Part shown: positions 20,128 to 28,526 of the stretch, in pieces
How the letters are laid out: every line of letters starts with the position of its first letter
Numbering within the stretch: position 1 is the stretch's first letter
Source: Chelativorans sp.
Lineage (GTDB): Bacteria > Pseudomonadota > Alphaproteobacteria > Rhizobiales > Rhizobiaceae
Length of the DNA stretch: 64,000 bases
Reading direction: 5' to 3'
Assembly: GCF_031180965.1 (NCBI RefSeq)
Contig: NZ_JAPSLH010000001.1
Location: 124,001 to 188,000 of the forward strand
Program-made: the position numbers and the translations under genes
Notes under the pieces: generated by a model
Seen by the model: only the letters and a program-made list of their open reading frames with translations
Database searches by the model: none
Told to the model about the DNA's origin: nothing

Positions 20128-21153
20128 ATGAGCGAACGGCTGGAAGACATCGCGGCCAGGATGGTCGCCGACGGCAAAGGCATACTGGCGGCGGACGAGA
20201 GCAGCGGCACGATCAAGAAGCGCTTCGACACGATCGGCCTTGAGTCGACGGCGGACAGCCGCCGCGATTACCGCGAGATGCTGTTCCGCGCCGAAGAGGG
20301 CATGCGCAACTACATCTCCGGCGTCATCCTCTACGACGAGACGTTGCGCCAGCAGGCCAAGGACGGCACGCCGCTCGCCGAGATCATCAACAACGCAGGC
20401 GCGGTGCCCGGCATCAAGGTGGATGCGGGCGCCAAGCCGCTGGCGGGTTTCCCCGGCGAGACCATCACCGAAGGCCTCGACGGCCTGCGCGAGCGGCTCG
20501 AGGAATATTACGGCCTCGGCGCGCGTTTCGCCAAATGGCGCGGCGTCATCGCCATTTCGGACGATCTTCCCAACTGGGGCGCGGTGAAGCAGAATGCCCA
20601 GGCGCTCGCCCGCTATGCCGCGCTCTGCCAGGAGGCCGGCATCGTGCCCATCGTCGAGCCCGAAGTGCTGATGGACGGAACGCCCGCCACCCATTCCATC
20701 GACCGCTGCTACGAAGTCACCGAATGGGTGCTGAAGACGACCTTCACCGAGCTCTACGACGCGCGCGTGAAGCTCGAGGGCATGGTGCTCAAGCCCAATA
20801 TGGTCATCGACGGCAAGAACGCGCGCAAGGCTTCGCGCGAGGAGGTGGCTGAAAAGACCGTGCGCTGCCTGAAGGCCACGGTGCCTGCGGCCGTGCCCGG
20901 CATCGCCTTCCTTTCCGGCGGCCAGTCCGACGAGGAGGCCACGGCGCATCTTTCCATCATGAACGCCTCCTACCAGGTGCCGTGGAAGCTGACCTTCTCC
21001 TATGGCCGCGCCCTCCAGGCGGCGGCGCTGAAGGCATGGGGCGGAAAGAGCGAGAACGTCGCCGCCGGCCAGCGCGCCTTCGCGCACCGCGCGCGCATGA
21101 ACGCGCTCGCCGCGCGCGGCGACTGGAAGCAGGAGATGGAGCAGGCTGCCTGA
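20128..21153 (+). CDS. Class I fructose-bisphosphate aldolase
   Basis: Schiff-base aldolase cleaving fructose-1,6-bisphosphate. 341 residues of the eukaryote-like class I family: GKGILAADESSGTIKKRF, GVILYDETLRQ, GIVPIVEPEVLMDG, and KLEGMVLKPNMV with the active-site lysine, then FLSGGQSDEEATAHLS. The class I family normally replaces the metal-dependent class II enzyme. A GAGGAATCAGG ribosome site precedes the ATG. No terminator is evident after it. Confidence 0.95.
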   Translation: MSERLEDIAARMVADGKGILAADESSGTIKKRFDTIGLESTADSRRDYREMLFRAEEGMRNYISGVILYDETLRQQAKDGTPLAEIINNAGAVPGIKVDAGAKPLAGFPGETITEGLDGLRERLEEYYGLGARFAKWRGVIAISDDLPNWGAVKQNAQALARYAALCQEAGIVPIVEPEVLMDGTPATHSIDRCYEVTEWVLKTTFTELYDARVKLEGMVLKPNMVIDGKNARKASREEVAEKTVRCLKATVPAAVPGIAFLSGGQSDEEATAHLSIMNASYQVPWKLTFSYGRALQAAALKAWGGKSENVAAGQRAFAHRARMNALAARGDWKQEMEQAA

Positions 21154-21209
21154 GGGCGCCTGCCCTGCCCCACAAGGTGATGGAGGCGCCGGGACTGCGG
21201 CCGGCGCAT

Positions 21210-21275
21210 CCTCTTCCCCACGCAAAGTGGGGGGAGAGGTGTCGAGGCAAAGCCGAGACGGAGAGGGAGAAGGTG
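21210..21275. repeat. Intergenic palindromic repeat
   Basis: CCTCTTCCCCAC-GCAAA-GTGGGGGGAGAGG forms a long near-perfect hairpin at 21210-21239, followed by purine-rich GGCAAAGCCGAGACGGAGAG. This resembles the dispersed intergenic palindromes common in Mesorhizobium-type genomes. It could act as a transcript end for fba, although no U tract is present. Confidence 0.5.
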
Positions 21276-21373
21276 AAGCGCATGCGATCGCCTGCACCCG
21301 AGGGAGAGTCGATCCGCGGACATCGGTGGGGATCGTTGCGCTGGATCGCGTTGGTAGGCAGTTGCCCCGCAAC

Positions 21374-21538
21374 TCACCCGCGCATGTGGCTGAGCCCCAC
21401 CGTCACCGCCATCGCGGCGAGCGCCAGCACCGCGAGCTTCCACGCGTCGCGGCGGTGCCTGAGACCCGGCAAACCCAGCGGCCGTATGAGATGCAGGACC
21501 ATGGCGGCCACGATAAGCAGCGATAGGACTTTGGTCAT
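21374..21538 (-). CDS. Small membrane protein, unknown
   Basis: From the ATG at 21538 the product has 54 residues with two hydrophobic stretches (VLSLLIVAAMVLHLIRPLGL and AVLALAAMAVTVGL) flanking a basic loop RHRRDAW. No named family recognised; similar short two-helix proteins are annotated as hypothetical in Phyllobacteriaceae. The longer frame from 21595 adds 19 residues with little coding character. Confidence 0.6.
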   Translation of the reverse strand: MTKVLSLLIVAAMVLHLIRPLGLPGLRHRRDAWKLAVLALAAMAVTVGLSHMRG

Positions 21539-21684
21539 CGGCGCGCCGGCAGGTAAGGGACCAGCCGCTTTGACAGCATTTTGCCGGCCTGTCAAAGCCG
21601 CGCCTTCGCCGCAAGTTCAGTTTACGGGGACGACGGCGATTCGATAGAACGGAGCGGTGGACGACAGCCAGGGAGGAAGGCTGC

Positions 21685-23574
21685 ATGACTTCGCGCTATC
21701 ACGAGACCTATCGCCGCTGGAAGGAAGATCCCGAGGCATTCTGGGCGGAAGCAGCCGCGGAGATCGACTGGTTCAAGCCCTTCGACAGGGTTTTTGATCC
21801 CCGGCAGGGCGTCTATGGCCGCTGGTTCCCCGGTGGCCTCTGCAACACCTGCTACAATGCGCTCGATCGCCACATCGAGCGCGGGCGCGGCGGCCAGCTC
21901 GCCCTCATCCATGACAGCCCGCTCACCGGCCGCAAGCAAAGCTTCACCTATGCTGAGGTGAAGGCCGAGGTCGAGGCTCTTGCCGCGGTGCTGCAGAAGG
22001 AGGGCATCGGCAAGGGCGACCGCGTGATCATCTATATGCCCATGGTGCCGGAGGCCGTCTTCTCCATGCTCGCCTGCGCCCGCATCGGCGCGGTCCATTC
22101 TGTCGTCTTCGGCGGCTTCGCCGCGCCCGAGCTTGCCGCGCGCATCAACGATGCCCGGCCGAAGCTCGTCATCTCCGCTTCCTGTGGAATCGAGCCAGGC
22201 CGCATCCTCGCCTATAAGCCGCTGCTCGACCGGGCGATCGAGCTCGCCGAAACCAAGCCCACGCGCTGCATCATCCTGCAGCGCGAGCAGCAGGTCTGCG
22301 AGCTCATCCCCGGGCGCGATCTGGACTATGCGGAAGCGGTCTCCGCCGCGCGCGGCACAAAGATCCCCTGCGTGCCCGTTGCGGCGACGGATCCGCTTTA
22401 TGTCCTCTACACCTCCGGCACGACCGGGCGTCCCAAGGGGATCGTGCGCGACAATGGCGGCCATATGGTCATGCTCAAATGGAGCATGCAGAACGAGTTC
22501 GGCGTCAAGCCGGGCGAGGTGTTCTGGGCGGCCTCCGATGTCGGCTGGGTGGTCGGCCACTCCTATATCGTCTACGGGCCGCTGCTGCACGGCTGCACGA
22601 CCATCCTCTTCGAGGGCAAGCCGGTGGGCACGCCCGACGCCGGCGTCTATTGGCGCGTCATCGCCGAACACGGTGTCGTCGCCCTCTTCACCGCGCCGAC
22701 TGCCTTCCGCGCAATCCGCACCGCCGATCCGGACGGCGCCTTCATCCGCAGGCACGACCTCTCGCGCTTCCGCACCTTGTTCCTGGCCGGCGAGCGCGCC
22801 GATCCGGAAACGGTCAAATGGGCCGAGAGGCACCTGGAAAAGCCGGTCATCGACCACTGGTGGCAGACGGAGACCGGCGCGCCCATCAGCCAGAATCCCG
22901 TCGGGCTGGGCATGCTGCCGGTGAAATACGGCTCGCCCGGCGTGGCGATGCCGGGCTTTGATGTTCAGGTGCTCGACGACTACGGAAAGCCCGCTCCTCC
23001 CGGCACGCTCGGCAATGTCGTGATCAAGCTGCCGCTGCCGCCCGGCTCACTACCCACGCTCTGGAATGCCGACGAGCGCTTCCGCGAGGCTTATCTGACC
23101 GCCTTCCCCGGCTACTACAAGACGGCCGATGCCGGCTATATCGACGAGGACGGCTACATCTTCATCATGTCGCGCACGGACGACATCATCAATGTCGCCG
23201 GCCACCGGCTTTCCACCGGCGCCATGGAGGAGGTGGTCGCCGAGCACCCCGACGTGGCCGAATGCGCCGTCATCGGCATCGCCGACGCTGTGAAGGGGCA
23301 GGTGCCCTGCGGCTTCGTAGTGCTGCGTGCGGGCAGCTCGCGCGACATTGCCGAGATCGAATCGGAGCTCATCGGCATGGTCCGTGAGCGCATCGGCCCC
23401 GTCGCCGCCTTCAAGCGCGTCGTCGCCGTGAAGCGCCTGCCGAAGACCCGGTCGGGAAAGATCCTGCGCGCCACCATGCAGAAGATCGCCGATGGCGAGG
23501 CGTGGACCCTGCCCGCCACCATCGATGACCCCGCCATCCTCGATGAGATCTCCGCCGCGCTTGGCCGGCGCTGA
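21685..23574 (+). CDS. prpE: Propionyl-CoA synthetase
   Basis: AMP-forming acyl-CoA synthetase of the PrpE group, activating propionate for the methylcitrate or methylmalonyl route. 629 residues. Markers: N-terminal YHETYRRWKEDPEAFW, GGLCNTCYNALDRH (PrpE instead of the Acs VNVAYNCIDRH type), the P-loop YTSGTTGRPKG, DHWWQTETG and the acylation-site lysine in KTRSGKILRATM. A separate acs gene lies at 29-31 kb, consistent with PrpE specificity here. Confidence 0.92.
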   Translation: MTSRYHETYRRWKEDPEAFWAEAAAEIDWFKPFDRVFDPRQGVYGRWFPGGLCNTCYNALDRHIERGRGGQLALIHDSPLTGRKQSFTYAEVKAEVEALAAVLQKEGIGKGDRVIIYMPMVPEAVFSMLACARIGAVHSVVFGGFAAPELAARINDARPKLVISASCGIEPGRILAYKPLLDRAIELAETKPTRCIILQREQQVCELIPGRDLDYAEAVSAARGTKIPCVPVAATDPLYVLYTSGTTGRPKGIVRDNGGHMVMLKWSMQNEFGVKPGEVFWAASDVGWVVGHSYIVYGPLLHGCTTILFEGKPVGTPDAGVYWRVIAEHGVVALFTAPTAFRAIRTADPDGAFIRRHDLSRFRTLFLAGERADPETVKWAERHLEKPVIDHWWQTETGAPISQNPVGLGMLPVKYGSPGVAMPGFDVQVLDDYGKPAPPGTLGNVVIKLPLPPGSLPTLWNADERFREAYLTAFPGYYKTADAGYIDEDGYIFIMSRTDDIINVAGHRLSTGAMEEVVAEHPDVAECAVIGIADAVKGQVPCGFVVLRAGSSRDIAEIESELIGMVRERIGPVAAFKRVVAVKRLPKTRSGKILRATMQKIADGEAWTLPATIDDPAILDEISAALGRR

Positions 23575-23637
23575 CGGCACTTGACCTTGGCCGAGCGGAG
23601 GGCCAGTTTCCGCGCGAGCAACAGTCGGGGAAGAACC

Positions 23638-24429
23638 ATGGCATTGGACGGCAAGACGGCGATCGTGACGGGCGCTGCGAGCGGCATCGGCTATGCCATC
23701 GCCGAGCGCTATCTGCACGAGGGCGTGCGCGTGGTGATCGCCGATATCGACGCCGAGAAGGGCATGAGGGCGATCAGGGACCTGGAGAAGCTCGGCGAGG
23801 CCCGCTTCGTGAAGGCGGATATCGGCAAGAGCCTCGACGTGCACAATCTCGTCGCCTCCACCATCGACGCGCTGGGCGACATCGACATCCTCGTCAACAA
23901 TGCCGGCATCGTGCACGGGGCGGATTTCCTCGATCTGAAAGAGGAGGATTTCGACCGCGTTCTCAATGTGAACCTCAAGGGCGCCTTCCTCGTCGGCCAG
24001 GCCGTCGCCCGCTACATGGTGGAGAAGGTGCAAAATAGCGGGCCGGCGGGCGCAATCATCAACATGTCTTCGGTCAACGCGGTCTTCGCCATCGCCAACC
24101 AGGTGCCCTATTCGGTGTCCAAGGGCGGCGTGAACCAGCTCACCAAGGCCATGGCCCTCTCGCTGGCGCCCTATGGCATCCGTGTCAACGCGATCGGGCC
24201 GGGCTCGATCATGACCGACATGCTGGCAAGCGTGAACAATGATCCGGCCGCGCGCGACCGCATCCTCTCGCGCACGCCCCTCGGGCGAATTGGCGATCCG
24301 AGGGAGATCGCCTCCATCGCCGCCTTCCTCGCCTCCGACGATGCCAGCTACATCACCGGCCAGACCATCTATGCCGATGGCGGCCGCCTGCCCCTCAACT
24401 ACACCGTGCCGGTGCGTTCGCAGGAATAA
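23638..24429 (+). CDS. SDR family NAD(P)-dependent oxidoreductase
   Basis: Classical short-chain dehydrogenase, 263 residues from the ATG at 23638 (GGGGAAG upstream). Cofactor motif TGAASGIG at residues 12-19, NNAG, catalytic Ser in NMSSVNAVF, and YSVSKGG with catalytic Tyr and Lys. Asp/Asp-Ile after the second strand (IADIDAEKG) suggests NAD preference. Substrate not predictable. It follows prpE by 63 bp and may be co-transcribed. Confidence 0.9.
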   Translation: MALDGKTAIVTGAASGIGYAIAERYLHEGVRVVIADIDAEKGMRAIRDLEKLGEARFVKADIGKSLDVHNLVASTIDALGDIDILVNNAGIVHGADFLDLKEEDFDRVLNVNLKGAFLVGQAVARYMVEKVQNSGPAGAIINMSSVNAVFAIANQVPYSVSKGGVNQLTKAMALSLAPYGIRVNAIGPGSIMTDMLASVNNDPAARDRILSRTPLGRIGDPREIASIAAFLASDDASYITGQTIYADGGRLPLNYTVPVRSQE

Positions 24430-24448
24430 GGAAAAACCCGGCGCGCTC

Positions 24449-24465
24449 CTGACAAGACGCTGTCA
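24449..24465. promoter_or_regulatory. Inverted repeat, putative operator (site 1)
   Basis: CTGACAA-GACGC-TGTCA contains the 5-bp inverted repeat TGACA/TGTCA. It lies 45 bp before the DUF1127-like gene and resembles the site at 24712 before the VOC-WYL gene pair. Confidence 0.3.
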
Positions 24466-24509
24466 CCACGGCGGTGGGATAATCCTCCGGTCAATCTGGA
24501 GGACGAATC

Positions 24510-24677
24510 ATGACAGCCATCCGCCATTCCCTGGCACGCACCCTCGGGCGGTGGGCAAGCAGCCTGCAGCAGCGCCGGCGCAGGAAGCTTGCGGAACGTA
24601 TCATGAACGATCTGCCGCAGGAGCTGCAGCGCGATATTGGCTGGGCTCCGGCCGGCCCGCGCCGGCGCCGGCTCTGA
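24510..24677 (+). CDS. DUF1127-like small basic protein
   Basis: A 55-residue ORF: MTAIRHSLARTLGRWASSLQ, an Arg/Lys-rich block, then LAERIMNDLPQELQRDIG and an Arg-rich end. The pattern (aromatic/basic helix, then L-x-x-L...DIG) fits DUF1127/YjiS-like proteins, several of which affect small-RNA turnover, phosphate or stress responses in alphaproteobacteria. GGAGGAC lies 7 bp before the ATG. The terminal GWAPAGPRRRRRL-type tail is not typical. Confidence 0.7.
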   Translation: MTAIRHSLARTLGRWASSLQQRRRRKLAERIMNDLPQELQRDIGWAPAGPRRRRL

Positions 24678-24711
24678 CACTGAAAGCCGTCCCGCTACGC
24701 CGCTCGCCCTA

Positions 24712-24729
24712 CTGACGCAATGTTGTCAG
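24712..24729. promoter_or_regulatory. Inverted repeat, putative operator (site 2)
   Basis: CTGACGCAATGTTGTCAG; on the minus strand it reads CTGACAA-CATTG-CGTCAG, so it shares the CTGACAA half-site with 24449-24465. It lies 44 bp before the VOC gene, whose downstream neighbour encodes a WYL-type regulator, so autoregulation is plausible. Confidence 0.35.
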
Positions 24730-24772
24730 GAGCGCTGTGGCATCTTCCGCCCCATCATCGAGAGGAGCGCGC

Positions 24773-25141
24773 ATGTCGCCGTTTTTGCCTGCCCAGGCCG
24801 CAGTCTGGTTCGAGATCCCGGTCACCGACATGAACCGCGCGAGAACGTTTTACGGCGCGGTGCTGCAGAACGAGCTTGCCGATATGGAGGGGCCGAATCC
24901 GATGGCCCGCTTTGCCGCCCGCGATGAGGACTCCGTTGCCGGCCACATCTATCCCGGCAAGCCTGCACCCGAGGGCACCGGCATCACGATTCACCTCGCC
25001 GTCGCCGCGCCGCTCGAGGCGGCGATGGAGCGCGTGACCGCCAATGGCGGCAAGGTCGTCTCCCCCATCATCCCTATTCCCGCCGGCCGTTTCGTGTATT
25101 GTCTCGACCCCGACGGCAACAGCTTCGGGCTGTTCGCTTGA
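24773..25141 (+). CDS. VOC family (glyoxalase/bleomycin resistance-like) protein
   Basis: 122 residues from the ATG at 24773 (GAGAGGAG upstream). It begins AAVWFEIPVTDMNRARTFYG, a VOC hallmark, and ends FVYCLDPDGNSFGLFA; it has one beta-alpha-beta-beta-beta duplication, as expected for a dimeric VOC protein. Function unknown. The stop is 12 bp before the WYL regulator start, so the two form a pair; this VOC-YafY pairing is common. Confidence 0.88.
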   Translation: MSPFLPAQAAVWFEIPVTDMNRARTFYGAVLQNELADMEGPNPMARFAARDEDSVAGHIYPGKPAPEGTGITIHLAVAAPLEAAMERVTANGGKVVSPIIPIPAGRFVYCLDPDGNSFGLFA

Positions 25142-25153
25142 GGAGAAGCGTCC

Positions 25154-25858
25154 ATGCGGCGTGCCGACCGTCTGTTCCAGATCGTTCAGCACTTGCGCGG
25201 CGGCCGTCTCGTCACCGCGCGCATGCTGTCGGAGCGGCTGGAGGTTTCAGAGCGCACGATCTACCGCGACATCGCCGACCTGCAGTCAACGGGTGTGCCG
25301 ATCGACGGCGAGGCGGGTGTCGGCTATCTGATGCGCGAAGGCTTCGAGCTGCCGCCCCTCATGTTCACGCGTGACGAGATCGTCGCACTGGTGGCCGGCG
25401 CCCGCATGGTGCGCGCCTTCGGCGGTGCCGCGATGGCGCGGGCGGCCGAGGAGGCGCTGATCAAGATCGGCGCCGTCCTGCCGGAGCCGGAGCGCGAGCG
25501 CATCTCCCGCACCGAGATCCACACGCCGAGCTGGGGCATCAGCGATGCGGAGCGCCAGGCGATCGACGTCATGGAGCGGGCGGTCGAGCAGCGGCGCGTG
25601 CTCAGGCTCGACTATCGCGACGAGCTCGGCCGCGTCACGCAGCGCGAGGTGCGCCCGCTCGGCCTCTGGTTCTGGGGCAAGGTTTGGACCCTGGTGGGCT
25701 GGTGCGAGCTGCGCGATGATTTCCGCACCTTCCGCATCGACCGCATCGCCGTGATGGAGGATGCGGGACGCACCTTCAAGCCGGAGCGCGGCAAGCAGCT
25801 CGCCGACTTCTACCGCCGTATGGAATTGCGCGAAGGCGGCGGCAACGGGCACGCGTGA
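25154..25858 (+). CDS. YafY family transcriptional regulator (HTH_11 + WYL)
   Basis: 234 residues. An N-terminal winged helix (RLFQIVQHLRGGRLVTARML, ERTIYRDIADLQ) is followed by a WYL domain (RVLRLDYRDELGRVTQREVRPLGLWFWGK in blocks; WTLVGWCELRDDFRTFRIDRI) that usually binds a nucleic-acid or small ligand. Likely regulator of its VOC partner and possibly of the upstream DUF1127-like gene through the shared CTGACAA repeats. Confidence 0.9.
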   Translation: MRRADRLFQIVQHLRGGRLVTARMLSERLEVSERTIYRDIADLQSTGVPIDGEAGVGYLMREGFELPPLMFTRDEIVALVAGARMVRAFGGAAMARAAEEALIKIGAVLPEPERERISRTEIHTPSWGISDAERQAIDVMERAVEQRRVLRLDYRDELGRVTQREVRPLGLWFWGKVWTLVGWCELRDDFRTFRIDRIAVMEDAGRTFKPERGKQLADFYRRMELREGGGNGHA

Positions 25859-25917
25859 CGGCGGTACGCTCCCGTAACCGGCCGAGAACCAATCTCCGCT
25901 TTGGCCGTTGATAGGCC

Positions 25918-26418
25918 ATGCACGAAGTGATCGATCCGAAAACCCTGTTCCTGGAGGAAGACGAGCTTGTCCCGAACAACCCCGTCTTCCCGGTCCTGAT
26001 CTACCTGCAGGTCCTCGACAGGCAAGCCGAGGCGAAGGACAGGATTTTTCAGGACCGTTTCGCCGCCAATGGCTGGGCCGGCATCTGGCGCAACGGCATC
26101 TTCACCTATCACCATTTTCACCCCGACGCGCATGAAGCCCTGGGCATCGCCCGCGGCCGGGTCGAGGTGCAGCTCGGCGGCCCGTCCGGCCAGCGCCTGA
26201 GCCTTCAGGAAGGCGACCTCCTCGTGCTCCCCGCCGGGACCGGGCACAGGAACCTGTCGGCGAGCGAGGACCTTTTGGTCATCGGCGCCTATCCGAAGGG
26301 GCAGGAGGAGTATACGACTTTGCGCGAGAAGATCGCGCGCGCGGCGGTGGCAAAGGTGCCAAGGCCGCAGACCGATCCATTCTACGGGAAGGACGGCCCC
26401 CTCCTGCGGGCCTGGTGA
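25918..26418 (+). CDS. Cupin domain protein
   Basis: 166 residues. Cupin motif 1 is HHFHPDAHEALGIARGRVEV and motif 2 GDLLVLPAGTGHRNL, giving potential metal ligands His, His, Glu and His. It resembles the uncharacterised YjlB-like single-cupin family. Stand-alone gene about 60 bp downstream of the YafY regulator; substrate unknown. Confidence 0.82.
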   Translation: MHEVIDPKTLFLEEDELVPNNPVFPVLIYLQVLDRQAEAKDRIFQDRFAANGWAGIWRNGIFTYHHFHPDAHEALGIARGRVEVQLGGPSGQRLSLQEGDLLVLPAGTGHRNLSASEDLLVIGAYPKGQEEYTTLREKIARAAVAKVPRPQTDPFYGKDGPLLRAW

Positions 26419-26434
26419 GCTGGCCCAGGCCTTG

Positions 26435-26530
26435 CGGAGCGGGGGCAGAGGTCGGCGAAGCCGACCGGAGCGGGGGTCGACTTATATACGGTCCCTCCCC
26501 CTTGTAAGGAGCGAGCAAAGCCGGGAAAAG
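26435..26530. repeat. Intergenic palindromic repeats
   Basis: A perfect hairpin GGTCGGC-GAA-GCCGACC at 26450-26466 sits within GGAGCGGGGG direct repeats (26436 and 26468), followed by a CCCTCCCCCTTGTAAGGAGCG motif given here in two parts: CCCTCCCCCTTG and TAAGGAGCG. Similar boxes are frequent in Phyllobacteriaceae intergenic DNA. No gene. Confidence 0.45.
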
Positions 26531-26567
26531 AAGAGACCCGCCGGCGCGCCTCTCAGCGCTTTCCCCA

Positions 26568-26599
26568 AAGAAAAAGGGCCGCCCCATTGGGACGGCCCC
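26568..26599 (-). terminator. Rho-independent terminator of the 22-codon transcript
   Basis: On the minus strand GGGGCCGTCCC-AAT-GGGGCGGCCC, with one mismatch in the stem, is followed by TTTTTCTTT. It lies about 60 bp after the stop of the small ORF at 26662. Confidence 0.85.
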
Positions 26600-26661
26600 G
26601 TGTATTCCATTCCTGACGCGGCCAGCGGCTTGAGCGTTCGCCGCACCGCGCGTCCTGCGCT

Positions 26662-26730
26662 TTAGCCGAGAGGCTGCTCCCGGGAAAGGCAATCCGCCGA
26701 GGCCACGCTGGAATTGAAATCACTCGACAT
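26662..26730 (-). CDS. 22-codon ORF with extended Shine-Dalgarno
   Basis: ATG at 26728-26730 opens a frame encoding MSSDFNSSVASADCLSREQPL plus Gly, then TAA at 26662-26664. The leader is perfectly complementary to the 16S rRNA 3' tail over about 14 nt, and a strong terminator follows, so it looks like a discrete transcript of roughly 170-200 nt. No protein family recognised. Either a translated small protein or an RNA whose anti-anti-SD element is functional. Upstream CTTGCA and CACATT (18-bp spacer) could be its promoter. Confidence 0.55.
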   Translation of the reverse strand: MSSDFNSSVASADCLSREQPLG

Positions 26731-26731
26731 T

Positions 26732-26748
26732 GGATCACCTCCTTTCAG
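26732..26748 (-). promoter_or_regulatory. Extended ribosome binding site, near-complete complement of the 16S 3' end
   Basis: On the minus strand CTGAAAGGAGGTGATCC ends one base before the ATG at 26730. GAAAGGAGGTGATCC is the exact complement of the bacterial 16S 3' tail (GGATCACCTCCTTTC). Ordinary sites in this window match 4-7 bases. Confidence 0.85.
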
Positions 26749-26888
26749 TTGTTGCTGTTGGCGCCAATGTGGAGGGTGAAGGCGGGTGGTGCAAGGGTAA
26801 AAATTTCCCGGAGGGCAGAAATCTGTCCCAGAGCAAGCCGGCTTCCAGGCGCGCCCGCCGCCGTAAGGGAGACTGGAGAATGCCCCCT

Positions 26889-28148
26889 TCATTCGCCGAA
26901 CTTGCGCCAGGCGTCCAGGGCGAGGCCGAGCCCGACACTGCCGAACATATCGCCCATCACCACGGACGCCGAGGGGAACATGCTCAGCACGCTTTCCTTG
27001 AGGAGAGGGATGGCCGAGGAGCCGCCGGTCAGGAACAGCGCTGTGATCTGCGCCGGCTCGATGCCTGCATCGGCAAGTGTGCTCATCACGGCCCTCCGCA
27101 CGCGCTCGACGGTCGTCCCGATCGCCTCGTCCAGCTGAGCGCGGGTGACCGGCACCTGCAGTTCCTCCCGCCCCAGCGAAACCTCGATGGCGCTCTCCAT
27201 CCTTTCGGTAAGGGCGATCTTTGCCTGTTCCACTTTGGCCGCCGCTGCGTGCCCTTGCCGGTTGCCGACGATCTCGATCATCCGCTCCACCAGCTCCGGG
27301 CGAGCGGCTTCGTAGCGGATCTGCCGCAGATCGCTCATGACCTTGTTGGTGTAGAGCAGATGAATGCGCTGCCAGGTGGCGAGATCGTTGTAGTATCCGA
27401 CGGGCAGGTTCCGCCTGCCGTCCTTTGTCGGGGATCCGTAGCCCAGTTCCGGCATGAGATGGGCAATGCTGACGAGCCGGTCGAAATCCGTCCCGCCTAT
27501 ATGGACACCGTGGCTGGAGAGGATATCGTCCTTCCGGGTGGCTGATTTCGCCCGTTCCGGGGAGACGCGGACGATGGAGAAATCGGAGGTCCCGCCGCCG
27601 ATATCGATGATCAGCGCCAGCTCTTCCTTCACGACCTGCTGCTCATAGTCGAGCGCAGCGGCAATCGGTTCGAACTGGAACTCCACGTTCCGGAAGCCGC
27701 GCCTGCGCACCGCCTTTTCAAGCTCGTCCTGCGCCCGCATATCCGCCGCCGGATCGTCATCGACGAAATGCACCGGACGGCCAAGCACGATATTGTCCAC
27801 GGCCTCGCCGGCATGCGTGTCCAAGCGCTCCTTCAGATAATGCAGAAACGAGCCGATGATGTCGGAGAAGGCGATCGAATGGGCCTTGATGCGTGTTTTT
27901 TCTTCTATGAGCGAGGATCCCAGCACGCTCTTGAGTGCGCGCAGCAGCCGGCCCTCGACGTTCTCCGTATAGCAGGCGATCGCGCTGCGGCCGAAATAGG
28001 TACGGTCGTCCTCGAAATTGAAGAAGACGGCGCTGGGCATCGTGGCCTCTCCGCGCTCCAGCTCGACGAGCCGTGGCCGGCCGTTTTCGACACAACCGAC
28101 CGTAGAATTGGACGTGCCAAAATCAATGCCGCCGCTCACCGCCCGCAT
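26889..28148 (-). CDS. Hsp70 family protein (YegD-like), ATPase domain only
   Basis: 419 residues. DnaK-type ATPase motifs: GIDFGTSNSTVG (phosphate 1), a connect region and IIDIGGGTSDFSIV (phosphate 2), then TALFLTGGSSAIPLL (adenosine). The C-terminal substrate-binding and lid domains of DnaK are absent; the protein stops shortly after the ATPase domain, as in E. coli YegD. Client and partners unknown. Upstream lies an 858-bp non-coding gap with hairpins; a 22-codon ORF follows on the same strand after about 160 bp. Confidence 0.9.
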   Translation of the reverse strand: MRAVSGGIDFGTSNSTVGCVENGRPRLVELERGEATMPSAVFFNFEDDRTYFGRSAIACYTENVEGRLLRALKSVLGSSLIEEKTRIKAHSIAFSDIIGSFLHYLKERLDTHAGEAVDNIVLGRPVHFVDDDPAADMRAQDELEKAVRRRGFRNVEFQFEPIAAALDYEQQVVKEELALIIDIGGGTSDFSIVRVSPERAKSATRKDDILSSHGVHIGGTDFDRLVSIAHLMPELGYGSPTKDGRRNLPVGYYNDLATWQRIHLLYTNKVMSDLRQIRYEAARPELVERMIEIVGNRQGHAAAAKVEQAKIALTERMESAIEVSLGREELQVPVTRAQLDEAIGTTVERVRRAVMSTLADAGIEPAQITALFLTGGSSAIPLLKESVLSMFPSASVVMGDMFGSVGLGLALDAWRKFGE

Positions 28149-28526
28149 GGTCTGTCCTTCGGAAGGGGTTGTCTGTGTCTCTTGGGGAGCGGCGCTAATA
28201 CATAACTGCTGTGGCCGTGTCGATGCTAACTCGGTCCTTTCACGTTCAAAAGTGAGTCACGCTAAGACGCGCCTCGCGCTTTCGCTTAGCGCCTGTAGGC
28301 TCGCCTGCGCATGAACTGTCTACCGCCAGGCGCGCACTCCAAAGGCGGGGATAGGTTTGTCCCCCCGCAAAAAAAATTCGCCAGCAAAAACAATGGCCCA
28401 CTCACTTTTTTTGCCCTTTCCGCCTGTTTTTTATCCACCCCTTTCCGGCCTCCCTTATCATCACCCCATCGCTCTTGCGGGAACCGGATGCGCACCGGGT
28501 GTTCGGGAGAGCGGCGGCAACCTCCC
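28149..28526. other. Non-coding gap upstream of the Hsp70-like gene
   Basis: No convincing ORF on either strand. The Hsp70 promoter should lie here on the minus strand; TATGTA at about 28187-28192 is a possible -10. A hairpin GCTAAG...CTTAGC spans 28260-28289. Positions 28370-28440 are rich in A and T runs (eight A at 28371-28378, seven T at 28405-28412), unusual for this GC-rich window. Confidence 0.4.

Noticed and set aside
21210-26530. CRISPR array or insertion sequence
   Set aside because: The palindromic repeats are isolated intergenic hairpins without regular spacers, transposase or terminal repeats.
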